DNA of 64,000 nt from Lucifuga dentata. Taxonomy: Eukaryota; Chordata; Actinopteri; Ophidiiformes; Bythitidae. The DNA is taken from the NCBI GenBank assembly GCA_014773175.1, contig VXCM01000762.1, positions 1-64,000 of the forward strand, given 5' to 3'. Positions 1 through 10,070 of this stretch are shown here, one piece after another. A model generated the notes under the pieces. The model was given only the letters and a program-made list of their open reading frames with translations. It made no database searches and was not told the origin of the DNA. Each line of letters starts with the position of its first letter. Within the stretch, counting starts at the first letter, position 1. Made by a program: the position numbers and the translations under genes.

Positions 1-610
1 TAGACGACTAATACAATGGCATGTGAGAACTCTCGCGGCATGTAATATGGACGCAGGCTCACTGCTGTCAGTTCAGTGTCCGGACAACAGAGTTGTTCTT
101 GAACAGAAATATGGTTTGGATGGCACCATCTGTTATTAACGAGCAAGGCAAGCCCCCCTCCTTTCCGCTTACTCTCACGCCGGTGTCCGCCCGCACAGTC
201 TGAAAGCCGGTGATGGTCACGTTCGAGTCATGAATATGGTCGTGCAGCCATGTCTCCGTAAAGCACATTAAGATACACTCCCGATACTTTTTCTGACTCC
301 TTGTCAGCACTGCAAGCTCGTCCACTTTGTTCATGAGAGATCTCACATTGCCCATTATGATGGAAGGAAGATATGGTCTGTATTTCCTTTTCTTTTCCCG
401 TCGTTTCACTCCCGCTCTGCAGCCGCGTCTCCTCTTCCGCAGCTCCTTCGGGATTTCCAGCCTCACCCCCGGAGCACCGCCGGCTTGTTTAGGTCGATCA
501 GCTGTTTCCGTGTATAAACAATACCGGAGTTGTAACTCGCACTACAACTAACCAAAAAGTATATCGCCAGGGCTGGAAAGAGAGTAAACACTCTCCTCAC
601 CCAACACCTA
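1..610 (-). mobile_element. Non-LTR retrotransposon fragment (endonuclease end), degenerate
   Basis: Read on the minus strand, this stretch encodes the start of an APE-type endonuclease typical of jockey/CR1/L2-like LINEs. The motifs NVRSLMNKVDEL and CFTETWL (carrying the catalytic Glu) are visible in one frame at about 360-220. Near 157 the match moves to another frame, where NNRWC and LRPYY continue to the window edge, so this copy is frameshifted and dead. The element's 5' end lies near 560-610 and its 3' part is off the window. Family placement rests on motif memory; the exact clade is uncertain. Confidence 0.7.
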
Positions 611-1017
611 GCCATTGTAGGTAGTTAGAGTTCCAAATACAATAAATAACACAAAATTCAAGGAGCTGCTGCAACAGGTTGTGGCGCTGTGAGACCGCTG
701 TGGCACTATTCTACTGCTGATATCTACCCCTGCTCATAATTGATCCAAATATCACATGACTGGTTGAACTCTGCCCACTTACCCCTCACGGCAACAATGG
801 TGATATTTGGACCATTTACAGCCAAAAGTTCTTGGCCGTTTGGGAGCCCTGCACCAAGAAAACTGAAAGAGCCTGAATCAGTGCATATTGAGAATTACAA
901 GAATCTTTTTACCCTGAAAATTTGACTTCTTATGAAATATTCTGGACCCTTATTGTCACCACAAGGTGGCTGTAAAGCACAAGATTTACACTGCAAGCTG
1001 TGTCTGTTTTCTAATAG

Positions 1018-1257
1018 GAGGAAATGACCAGCGCCCTGGCCACCATGCGTGTGGACTATGATCAGGTGAAGATCAAAGACCTGGACACCTCCAACAACCC
1101 TCTGCTCAACAAGAGACGTAAGAGACCCATGCCCAGGGGAGCTGAAAGAGGAGAGGAAGGTGATGGAGGAGATGATAATGGAGGAGGAGTTTGTAACAGT
1201 CATAGGGATGTTAAATTCCCTGAGGAACACGAGAAAATTATCACTGGACAAAATTAG
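1018..1257 (+). CDS. Terminal coding exon of an unrecognised gene
   Basis: A good acceptor (pyrimidine tract, then CTAATAG) ends at 1017. The open frame starts EEMTSALATMRVDYDQ and runs 79 codons to TAG at 1255-1257. The first third is hydrophilic with a coiled-coil look. The middle is basic (NKRRKRPMPRG), followed by an acidic, glycine-rich low-complexity stretch. A polyadenylation signal AATAAA lies at 1374-1379, which fits the last exon of a + strand gene entering from the left. I do not recognise the protein and assign no function. It could be a coiled-coil scaffold protein, but that is only a guess from composition. Confidence 0.5.
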   Translation, partial: EEMTSALATMRVDYDQVKIKDLDTSNNPLLNKRRKRPMPRGAERGEEGDGGDDNGGGVCNSHRDVKFPEEHEKIITGQN

Positions 1258-1373
1258 TCATAAATGAGGGTCAGAGTGAGCATTTATGAGTCACTTACTG
1301 TTTTTCTCTACTTTTCTCATATTACTACACACAATAGTGTAATGAATGTCATTCATTTTGATTGTCACTTTTA

Positions 1374-1379
1374 AATAAA
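1374..1379 (+). terminator. Polyadenylation signal of the left-edge gene
   Basis: Canonical AATAAA 117 bases past the TAG at 1257, followed by a T-rich stretch. It supports the 1018-1257 exon being the 3' end of a transcript. Confidence 0.5.
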
Positions 1380-1399
1380 GGTTTTCTTTCTATGTTTTA

Positions 1400-1502
1400 T
1401 AACCACACTGTGTCACTTATGAAAATACACATAAACCCTGTTTGTTTCTGTCAGAACTGTAAAAACCTCTTTGCCAACTGCTGTTATTGCTCAGGTTAAA
1501 AG

Positions 1503-1534
<32 letters not shown>

Positions 1535-2319
1535 GCCAGTGGACCAAAATTTGTTCTCTTTGAATTTTTGTTGCCACACATGTTTAAACATGACTGATTG
1601 AAGCAAAAAAATGCAAGGAATATTAGTTGCAGTGAGCCTCCCAACCTTAAAGGTGTGTAAAGACACAAGAATCAAAGCCTAAATTTTCCCTTTTATTTCT
1701 CTGAAGTCATAGTTTAACACTAATTCTCTGCAACTCTGTTTACTTGACAGTAATTATGCTAATGAAGATCCAACCTCTGACAGATAAAGCAAAGACAGCC
1801 AGTAGAGGACTATTATATTATGGGCAATGTAATGTAATGTCTACAATTAAGGGACATTCAGATCATATCAAAGTGTTTACATGCCTCTTGCACATTAGCT
1901 GTCTTAATGTTTATGGTCTAACAATCTTGCCAAGCTGCCTGCTGTAAAGAATGACATAAGATGACATTCACTCTTGTGATAGAAAGGCAAATAATTTATG
2001 ATACTGGAGATATGAAGGCTTCAGTATGCATGACCTGTAGCATGAACCCTTAAACCTGTGAAAGCTTAGCTCATCCAAGATTTACCTATAAATAAATATA
2101 AGATCATAATGACAGTTTTTTTTTTTTTTAAACAAATGTCTTCTTATTATTCTGGTGCTTTTCCATTGGCTGTAGTTGGTGACTGAAAGCTAAAAGTGCA
2201 TGTACAGTAAGTCAAAGTGATTTGCATATGTAGGCACTGGAATATTGCAAATGAAAGCAGTTAGAATGTAGACTGAACAGGCTGAGTGGGGTCAGTGGAG
2301 TGAAAAGGAGACTGTTAGG
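1400..2319. other. Intergenic stretch before the WASP-like gene
   Basis: AT-rich sequence with poly-T runs at about 1507-1534 and 2117-2129. No coding exon, RNA gene or clear core promoter was seen. The segment just before 2320 must contain the WASP-like promoter, but no TATA box is evident. Confidence 0.5.
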
Positions 2320-5300
2320 ATGGCGTCAAATCTGAATTCTGGATGTCAGGTGTTAAGTGATCTGCTGTCTGTCCATGAGAAAGGTGTTCTCCTCTTTCTG
2401 CTGGGACCAGAGTGTAAGGTCGGTGCAGTTCTTTCCATCACTAATTTTTTTTGTTTTTCATATCAATGAAAACTTAAACCAGTATTACAAGGATTACGGC
2501 CAAATTGCACAGTCCAGATGCAGCCTTTGTGCACATTGGTCTGAGATTGCAACGTATGAGTAATTTTATTATTTCTTGTCCTTCTTTTGTCTTATCCCTC
2601 TTTAAAAAAAACAAAAAAACATTTTTAAAAAATTCAGTTTTCTGTGTGGTGATAAGTTTCTTTTTTTTATTCCCTTTATTCACAATTTAAGAATTACCGA
2701 AGATACTCACAAGCTTTCCTACATTAATACCAACTAATACTCAGTAACTTCACTTTTTCTGAGGTTGTTTTCACGTTATCAGTAGCAGTGATCAGGAGAG
2801 ATCTGGATGAATGGGCTATCTGTCAGCTGTTTTGTTTGCGGTTATTCTCTGACATTTGCATTGTTGACACTAGTAACACACTATGTTACCAAAGTGATTG
2901 CAGTAGTGCAGATCAGTAATATGAGATGTAAAAGGATACAATATAATAACAACCTTTACTGATATAACACCTTTTGGCAGAGAAGTATGTTAGAGTGGTG
3001 CAGGACATGTATGAGAGCTGTAAGACAGTGGTGAGGTGTGCCGTAGGTGTGACAGAGGAGTTCAAGGTGGAAGTGGGACTACACCAAGGATCAGCTCTGA
3101 GCCCCTTCTTGTTTGCTGTAGTGATGGACAGGCTGACAGATGAGGTTAGACAAGAATCCCCTTGGACTATGATGTTTGCAGATGACATTGTGATCTGTAG
3201 TGAGAGCAGGGAGCAGGTGGAGGAAAACCTAGAGAGGTGGAGATATGCCCTGGAAAGGAGAGGAATGAAGGTTAGCCGCAGCAAGACAGAATACATGGCT
3301 GTGAATGAGAGGGACTCAAGTGGAATGGTGAGGTTACAGGGAATAGAGATAAAGAAGGTGGAGGATTTTAAGTACTTAGGGTCCACAGTCCAGAGCAATG
3401 GAGAGTGTGGAAAAGAGGTGAAGAAACGTGTGCAAGCAGGTTGGAATGGGTGGAGAAAAGTGTCAGGTGTGATGTGTGACAAAAGAGTCTCGGCAAGAAT
3501 GAAAGGAAAGGTGTACAAAACGGTGGTGAGACCAGCGATGTTGTATGGCTTAGAGACAGTGGCACTGAGGAAAAGACAGGAGGCAGAGCTAGAGGTAGCA
3601 GAGACTAAAATGCTGAGGTTCTCTTTGGGAGTGACGAGGATGGATAGGATCAGGAACGAGTACATCAGAGGGACAGCGCATGTTAGATGTTTTGGAGATA
3701 AAGTCAGAGAGGCCAGACTGAGATGGTTTGGACATGTACAGAGGAGGGATAGTGAACATATCGGTAGAAGGATGCTGAGGTTGGAACTGCCAGGCAGGAG
3801 GCCTAGAGGAAGACCAAAGAGGAGATTTATGGATGTAGTGAAAGAGGACATGAAGTTAGTTGGTGTGAGAGAAGAGGAGGCAGAGGATAGGGTTAGATGG
3901 AGGCAGATGGTTCACTGTGGTGACCCCTGAAGGGAAAGCCGAAAGGAAAAGAAGAAGAAGACTGATATAACACCTTTTCCTTTAAAGCACATTAGCAAAA
4001 AATAAGGCGTGGAAGGAAAAAAATAACATTAAAATAATAAAAGGCAAAAAAAAAAAAAAAAAAAAAAAGGCAGCAAGGTCAAACAGTTAACACAAAGTCA
4101 TTACATAAGAATAAGTTACAGGTTTTAGCATTAAATGCTCAGGGATATGGTCTTATACTAGACTAATTTTTCCCTAAATGATCAGTGAAATTTATTTGAA
4201 ACTTAACAGTTGATGAAAGTGAAAGACTGGTTTTGCTTGACTGAGGCTGAGGAAATGTAAGAAGAAGAAATAAGAAAAAATTAAAGACAAAAAACAGAGT
4301 AATTTTGGAAATACTCATCAATGAAAAAACATTGCACAGCCAATATTATTTTTTAAAGTTTGTGTTAGGGTTAAATGATTTTTGTTCCATTTGATAGTAG
4401 CAAATTCCCCCAGGACCTTAATTTATAAGAGTGCTGGACAATAAATATGAAACTGGTCATGTTCATGTGAAATTGTGTAAATGGAGGTAATGGGACCTAA
4501 AGTTGAATACTGTGGCACCTCATGTTTTGTTATGAAGGATGGGTTGGCCTGAACTAGTGAAGAGCCCAGACATCTAGCAAGTTTCTAAAATGATTTTATA
4601 ATACGTTTTGGTCTGCTGAAGGCCACATTAGAGAGAAATTAAATGCAAAATTTTCCTCAGCATCAATCCCCATGAGGAGCAGCACAGGAAGTGCTCAAAC
4701 CGGACCTTATCTGAGGTTTGGGAGGAAAAAAATGTAACCCTTAAAGCAGGGCATTTTTAGGGATAAACTTGTGAAAACTCCTTAAGAAATCTATTTGGGA
4801 CACAAGTCCTCTCATATTTAGAAACAGCTCACCATAGTACAATTATCCACAGTGAGACCATGTCTCTTTCACAGGGGGGAGGACTGCAGTTTTGCATCCT
4901 CCACTTGTTGATTTGGTGATAGGACAATAATTAAAAAATATTTCATATCTTTGTTGGCTGCAGTATTGATTATTGAGTCTTCCCCAAAGTTCATTAGAAA
5001 ATAAAGAGAGCAGTTAATTTATTTCACATTTTAATGCTTTAATTTGGCATTAAACGAGGGAGACAGAATATAGGAGACATAAGATGCAGCAAACACTCGT
5101 TTTGAATACATATTCATAAAAAAAAATATATTTGAGTATTGATGTTGCTTTGATATGACGTTGGGTGTATTTCAGTTGATCACCTCTGCAGTAGCACAGG
5201 TGCTCATAGCCAAAGAGACCAAGAGTGAGAGTGCAGGCTGGACATGTTGGGACTGTGGAGTTGTATGTCTTATTGAAGATCATCGTGTGCAGTCTCACTT

Positions 5301-5953
5301 CCTGCGTCTCTATAATCTGAAGGTAAGAAGAACTGTCTAAAACCCTATACACACGTCGTACATCTACACATATGAAGGGACACAAACACATGTATATTCT
5401 ACTTCTCATAAAATATACACTCCAAAAAAAAAAAAAANAATAATAATAATAATAATAATTCAATGCAGCTTTAGCCATCACCTAAATAAATGCTTCGCTG
5501 CAGAATAAAAATTCTAATTAATTGCAAACTTTTTTCAAAAATGTTCATGGTGGGCCTGTCCTGATGTGGGCATGTTTGTCAAATCCTGTGGGTGTTTCTA
5601 TGGTGATGTGGGTGTGTTCTACACGTGTCTGTCTTGATGTGGGGTGTCTTGTCTGATGGAAGTGTGTGTATCACTTGATGTGGGTGTATTGATCCTGGTG
5701 TATTTTGTGTACATTAATACAGGACATTTTGAGTTACAATATCTTATGGAATATGAATTTGATCTTAGATCAGACTGGGATTTGAACCCCAGTTTGTTTG
5801 GTTAAATTTACATGTTGGAGTGCAGACATTAGCAACCAGGGCAAGTTCCTTGCTGTGTGTTGCTAGTAGATGTGTATTTCTATTCAACTCTGTATATTGG
5901 TTTTGTGTATTGACTGTTGTGTACCTGCTACCTTTGTCTTGTTCAACCAGTTT

Positions 5954-6012
<59 letters not shown>

Positions 6013-6548
6013 CTATATATATATAGATATATATACTGTATGTTCTGTGAGCATGTTCTGTGTACAAACACTTGTACACACATGGGACAACTTTGTGTAG
6101 TTGTGTTTCCTCTGTCTTTATCAATTTGTAGTTTCCTTCAGTAACAATAGAATCTTATCTTGATGGGTGTGCTATATATATAGTATTTTTCCTGATGTGA
6201 TGACTGTAATAAACAACTCTTGATAACCCCCTTTTTTTTCCTTTCCTTTCCTTTCCTGTCCTGTCCTGTTCTGTCCTGTCCTGTCCTTTCCTGTCCTTTC
6301 CTTTCCTTTCCTTTCCTTTCCTTTCCTTTCCTTTCCTTTCCTTTCCTGCCCTGCCCTGCCCTTTCCTTTCCTTTCCTTTCCTTTCCTTTCCTTTCCTTTC
6401 CTGCCCTGCCCTGCCCTGTACTGTCCTGTCCTGTCCTTTCATACAGCATGCCAAGTTACTGTGGGAGCAGGAATTGTACATTCCATTTCAGTACACCGCC
6501 AATTGCAAGTTCTTCCATATTTTCCCTGCAGATGTAAGTCATTGTGTG

Positions 6549-6606
<58 letters not shown>

Positions 6607-8574
6607 ATTACGTGTATAAATGTATGCACAATACAAACAATAAAAGGAATTTGAGAAATTAAAATGCCTTACAGCTTTAGACTGTGGGTTTCACTGTTTT
6701 GAAGAAAATAGAGCATCTAGATTTTGGATGGTTTTTGTGCAAGGTTTACACCTTTATTAGTGGGTTATTCATGTTAAAACAGCCATTAGCTTTATCCAAA
6801 GTCTATTGGGAGTACATTCAATTACATTAAATTTGATAAATAAAGGCACTCAGTTTGTTGTAAGTAACTTTAAAAAGAAGTACTCACTTTCAAAAATTTA
6901 ACTGATTGGGTACAAGGTTTCAGCTGATTATCTTTTTGCAGAATGTCACCTTGTGTATGTTGAGTTTATTATCATCTTTCCATGGAAAAATCACTTTGTT
7001 TAAAAATGTTGGTGTGTATAACATGCTAATCTGTGTGCTGTATGTGTTTTGATTTGTTGATTTGGTTTATGGTAAACTTGTTGTATTTGCTCAGGGCCAT
7101 CAGGCAGGCCTCAACTTTGCAGATGAGACAGAAGCAGAGGGATTTTGTCTTGCTGTGGAGACAATCCAGAGAAACCAAGGTTAGAAAAGCAACATATTGT
7201 TGACTCATATACTGTATCTCAACACAGTTAAAGGATAGATTTGCTCTCTTCACAGAGGCCAGTGCCATTGCTCTTCATCATTCTCTCCTGATTATCTCTC
7301 TGTCATTCACCTTTCACCTCTGTAATTTCTCTATCATTCCACAAATTTCCTTTTACAGATTTCTTACATTTCTTTCTCTTCCATCAAGGATTTTGTAGCA
7401 CTTCATTCTTTCACCTGGTGTCTTCTCACTTACTTATGCAACTGCTTCTTTTTGCAGAAAAGATGACAGAGAGGCTTGAAACGATAAATACTGACAAAGA
7501 GTTCAGCTCAACTGGTGACATACCAGAACAAGGCAGATCTGAGAGAAGTGACCCATCTGAGTCAGGGTGAAATAAAGATTACTACCTTATACATGTAAAC
7601 TGTAGGAAAAGGCGAAGGATTAATATTTACTGTCTGTTTCTGTTTTCTGTAGAATGGAAATATTGGGCCATGTGGACCAAAAGAAAAATTTCAACATGCT
7701 CACTTTGTTCACAGCAGATGCACCAAAAACTGATTCAGTGAGTCAAATTATACAAATGAAAAACTGTTGTGTGAGTCACATGAACAATCAAAGTTTTTCT
7801 GTTTCATAGGATTCATAGCATGGCAGTTAATCCCTGAGTGGAAATAAAAGAACGCATGTTCATTAGTCTCGTTCTCGGCTATATTTGAGCAGGTTAAGGT
7901 GATGGACCCCGCTGTGAGCAAGCTGTCGTGGCAAGCAGGGCTCAGTGAGGGGGACCTGAAAGACAAAGACACTGCTGAGCATGTTCACCGTATCATCAAC
8001 ACCTTTGAGGGACTAGAGGCTGTGAACATGAAGAAGAGAGGTAGCTGATCTTGAAAAATGTCCTGTTTATACTTACGTGGTTTCTGAATTGACTACTGTT
8101 TTTTATATATCAAAAGTGCACATCTGAAATGTATCTAACAGGACCAGTCTCTCAAACACTGCCAAGAGCTGCTGGGGCGTCCATCTCTCTTGCTCTGAGG
8201 AAAGGGCCTTTGCCTCCCATCCCTTCTATCACATCCAGCACCACTAGCCAGTGTTTACCAAAGGGCATGAAAACAGTACATCTACGTCCTCTTCCCCCTT
8301 GGATCCCCCCTCCTCCATCTGGTCCTGCCCTACTTGCNCAGTACATCTACGTCCTCTTCCCCCTTGGATCCCCCCTCCTCCATCTGGTCCTGCCCTACTT
8401 GCTCCAGAGACGATTTTAAAAAGTGCAAGTTTCAAACCAGTAAGGACTAGGACACTATCATCCATTTGATAGTACAGTGTAGAGTGAATTATCTTATATA
8501 TTAATTTGTCTTTGCTATGTTAGGTGGGGTCCCTGTCAGCTGCAGGAACCTCTGACCTTATTTTACCACACTGA
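2320..8574 (+). CDS. WASP-family protein (WH1 domain) lacking a VCA module
   Basis: Nine exons join in phase: 2320-2418, 5176-5322, 6447-6533, 7095-7179, 7458-7566, 7653-7737, 7893-8040, 8142-8439, 8524-8574. Without the artefactual 65-base duplication in exon 8, they encode about 347 residues (human WASP has 502). Exons 1-4 form a WH1 domain, the module that binds WIP. Matching motifs are LLSVHEKGVLLFLLGPEC, SHFLRLYNLK, LLWEQELY and GLNFADETEAEGF. Exon 7 resembles the C-helix part of the GTPase-binding domain (AGLSEGDLKDKDTAEHVH, then FEGLEAV). Exon 8 is proline-rich (RKGPLPPIPS, PLPPWIPPPPSG). The protein then ends FKPVGSLSAAGTSDLILPH. No WH2 or acidic Arp2/3-binding tail exists, the CRIB core ISxPxxFxHxxHVG is not recognisable, and the basic stretch before it is missing. 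The exon 1 donor (AAG|GTCGGT) is weak but gives exactly the WASP residue spacing. Family is certain; orthology to was and function are not. Confidence 0.82.
2976..3960 (+). mobile_element. 5'-truncated RTE-type LINE with target-site duplication
   Basis: The open frame at 2974-3930 (318 codons, no stops) encodes the C-terminal part of a reverse transcriptase. It has QGSALSPFLFAVVMD, the catalytic FADDIV box, KYLGSTVQSNG and the thumb/C-terminal region (VRPAMLYGLE, RLRWFGHVQRR, RPRGRPKRR). After the TGA comes a short GAAAGG/GAAGAAG-rich tail instead of poly-A, as in RTE elements. The 18-mer ACTGATATAACACCTTTT occurs directly on both sides (2958-2975 and 3961-3978), which marks a target-primed insertion. 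The intact frame and perfect duplication suggest a young insertion. It sits in intron 1 of the WASP-like gene in sense orientation. Confidence 0.9.
3979..5175 (+). other. Remainder of WASP-like intron 1
   Basis: AT-rich intron sequence with a poly-A run at about 4048-4068. No exon or transposon ends were recognised. Confidence 0.5.
5550..5720. repeat. Diverged GATGTGGG(T/C)-type minisatellite
   Basis: Loosely repeated units built around TGATGTGGGTGT (for example near 5562, 5605, 5635 and 5677) lie in intron 2 of the WASP-like gene. Spacing is irregular and the copies are diverged. Confidence 0.4.
5956..6040. repeat. (GT)n microsatellite followed by an AT palindrome
   Basis: About 25 GT units at 5956-6006 pass into a self-complementary TATATC/GATATA block to about 6036. 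It is intronic in the WASP-like gene. Confidence 0.9.
6233..6440. repeat. CCTTT/CCTGT/CCTGC pentamer satellite
   Basis: A pure-pyrimidine array of pentamers (TTTCC, CTGTC, CTGCC variants in blocks) spans about 205 bases and ends six bases before exon 3 of the WASP-like gene. It therefore serves as the polypyrimidine tract of that acceptor. Confidence 0.95.
6550..6606. repeat. (TCTA)n tetranucleotide microsatellite
   Basis: About 14 TCTA units begin 16 bases after the end of WASP-like exon 3 (6533), just inside intron 3. Confidence 0.95.
8274..8402 (+). other. Assembly duplication around N in WASP-like exon 8
   Basis: Bases 8274-8337 (64 bp) and 8339-8402 are identical and are separated by one N at 8338. 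The 65-base excess shifts the frame of the proline-rich exon. Dropping one copy restores the phase into exon 9. This looks like a failed overlap merge, not a biological repeat. Confidence 0.9.
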
Positions 8575-8670
8575 GAGATGCATCCAGACAAAAACAGTAT
8601 CTTCAGCAACACAACAGTGCAGAACATGTTCAAGTGGAGCTGGAACCAAACACAAAATTGCAATTTCAGA

Positions 8671-8676
8671 AATAAA
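8671..8676 (+). terminator. Polyadenylation signal of the WASP-like gene
   Basis: AATAAA about 97 bases after the TGA at 8572-8574. It fits a short 3' UTR and argues against further downstream VCA exons in this transcript. Confidence 0.55.
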
Positions 8677-8689
8677 TTGTTGGAAAACT

Positions 8690-9850
8690 ATGTATGAAAA
8701 CCATAAACACATTAGGCCTCTGTAAAGAAGCTTACATGTTTGGTGCCATTTCTCTGTCTGTTTTGTATGTCTGTTTCTTTTTTTTTTTTTTTTTTTNTTT
8801 TTTTTTTTTTTTTTTAGTATGAATGTATCTTATACATACATACATAATACAGATTTTTACTCTTGTTTTCACTTAGGGATTTATTTTGAAACATTTGCAA
8901 TACTTTAATGTGCACAAAATCTGTTTGCAACTACCATAACTCTTAAAGATATTGTGCAATGGCAACCAAATTAAAACGGCACATGCACAAATCATCTCTG
9001 AGCATAATTACTATAAATCCAGAAATCTCTGTCCATCCATCCATCTATCTGTCTGTGGCACCAATATCTCCAGAACCCAGCCAGCACTGTGAGAAGTTGA
9101 AATTCAGCAGGTTTATTACTCAGGACCCAAGGACTTACAGTATAGCGTGCTAAACTGTTTGGATGAGCGGTTCTCGGATATGCTCCGGGTTTGGCAGCTA
9201 TGCTCTGGTCCACTGGCACGGTCTCAACCTGACCCCTACAGAAAAAAAGCTAGTTCACGAGGACATGCAGAACAAACTCATGGCAGACTGTGGTGAACCC
9301 ATTAGTTCTACAAAATTTGAGTTTTGCTGCATTGTGGATCCTGGGGCGGGTTACACATGGGAGTTGAGTAGCATATGGAACACCACCCGCTGCCATCCTC
9401 ACTGATCATAGCCTATATGTAAACCACCAAGGTGAAATTGGTTTGATGCAGCAAACGCCCCAATCCGAGACACGTTATGAAAGGGTAGTTAGGATTTATT
9501 TGATGATTTGATTTTGCTACAGAAAATATAAATTTAAATAAACATGAGTCTGATTTACATGAAATTTTGGATAAGTCATTACTTCTCCATGCAGGATTTA
9601 AGAATTCTCCAAAAAAAAACAATGGCACCTGACAAGCTGCATGAGTAAAACACGTCACAGTGTGATTTTGGTGCAGATGCAAAGCAAAAACTTTCTCATT
9701 ATTTTCGATTATTAACAGCTTAGACAGTTATGCAGATTGAGATTTTCCTGTCAGGTTGACATGGACGAATTCTGTCAAAGCGGTTGAGTTTTTGCTCAGA
9801 TTGAGTCGTGAAGGTAAACAACAACAAATGGCTGCTCCTGTGCGCGTGCG
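8690..9850. other. Intergenic interval without recognisable genes
   Basis: It contains a poly-T run with an embedded N (8778-8816), a short (ATCC)n stretch near 9032, and two uninterrupted but unconvincing frames (9163-9405 +, 9413-9682 -) that match no family I know. They may be decayed repeat sequence. Confidence 0.4.
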
Positions 9851-10070
9851 TGCGTGTAAATAGCGTGTGATAAAGCGCGCCCCCGTCGCCTCCATTCAGC
9901 GCTGCCTGAGCTGCTGGACCAAACACACGGCTTCCCCAGCACCAGCCTTCAAACCGGGAACATGAGGGGTTCCTGCCGCCCGAGGAGCACACGGAGCCGG
10001 GCAGGTAGGCTGCAGACTCCCGCTGAGTTTCCTCTTTTCTTGGTGACACTTGTCATTCGATGTTTTATGA
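9830..10070 (+). promoter_or_regulatory. CpG-rich block, candidate upstream promoter of pfkfb4
   Basis: The GC and CpG content rises sharply against AT-rich surroundings (GCGCGTGCGTGCG, AAAGCGCGCCCCCGTCGCC). The block includes an ATG exon with a consensus-like donor at 10005 (see next entry). No gene other than pfkfb4 lies downstream on this strand for 20 kb. Confidence 0.4.
9962..10004 (+). CDS. Candidate alternative first coding exon of pfkfb4
   Basis: ATG at 9962 opens MRGSCRPRSTRSRA and reaches a GCAG|GTAGGC donor at 10005 in phase 1. That is the same phase as the regular first exon, so splicing to 18881 would produce ...[17 protein letters not shown] family genes are known to use alternative promoters and first exons with different N-termini. 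Here the evidence is only CpG content, the donor and matching phase; the peptide itself is not recognised. Confidence 0.35.

Noticed and set aside
2913..3851. 312-codon minus-strand open frame antisense to the LINE
   Set aside because: It mirrors the codon pattern of the reverse transcriptase on the other strand; the plus-strand protein has clear RT motifs.
6233..6440. Regular array that might suggest a CRISPR or coding repeat
   Set aside because: Units are contiguous pentamers without spacers in a eukaryotic intron; it is a simple satellite. The long open frames through it are repeat translation.
9163..9405. 80-codon open frame (+) starting MSGSRICSGFGSY
   Set aside because: No family match that I recognise, no clear splice or polyadenylation context, and neighbouring sequence looks like decayed repeat. 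An open frame of this length is expected by chance.
9720..10049. 109-codon minus-strand open frame over the CpG block
   Set aside because: It is a by-product of high GC on the opposite strand of the candidate promoter/exon; composition is not protein-like.
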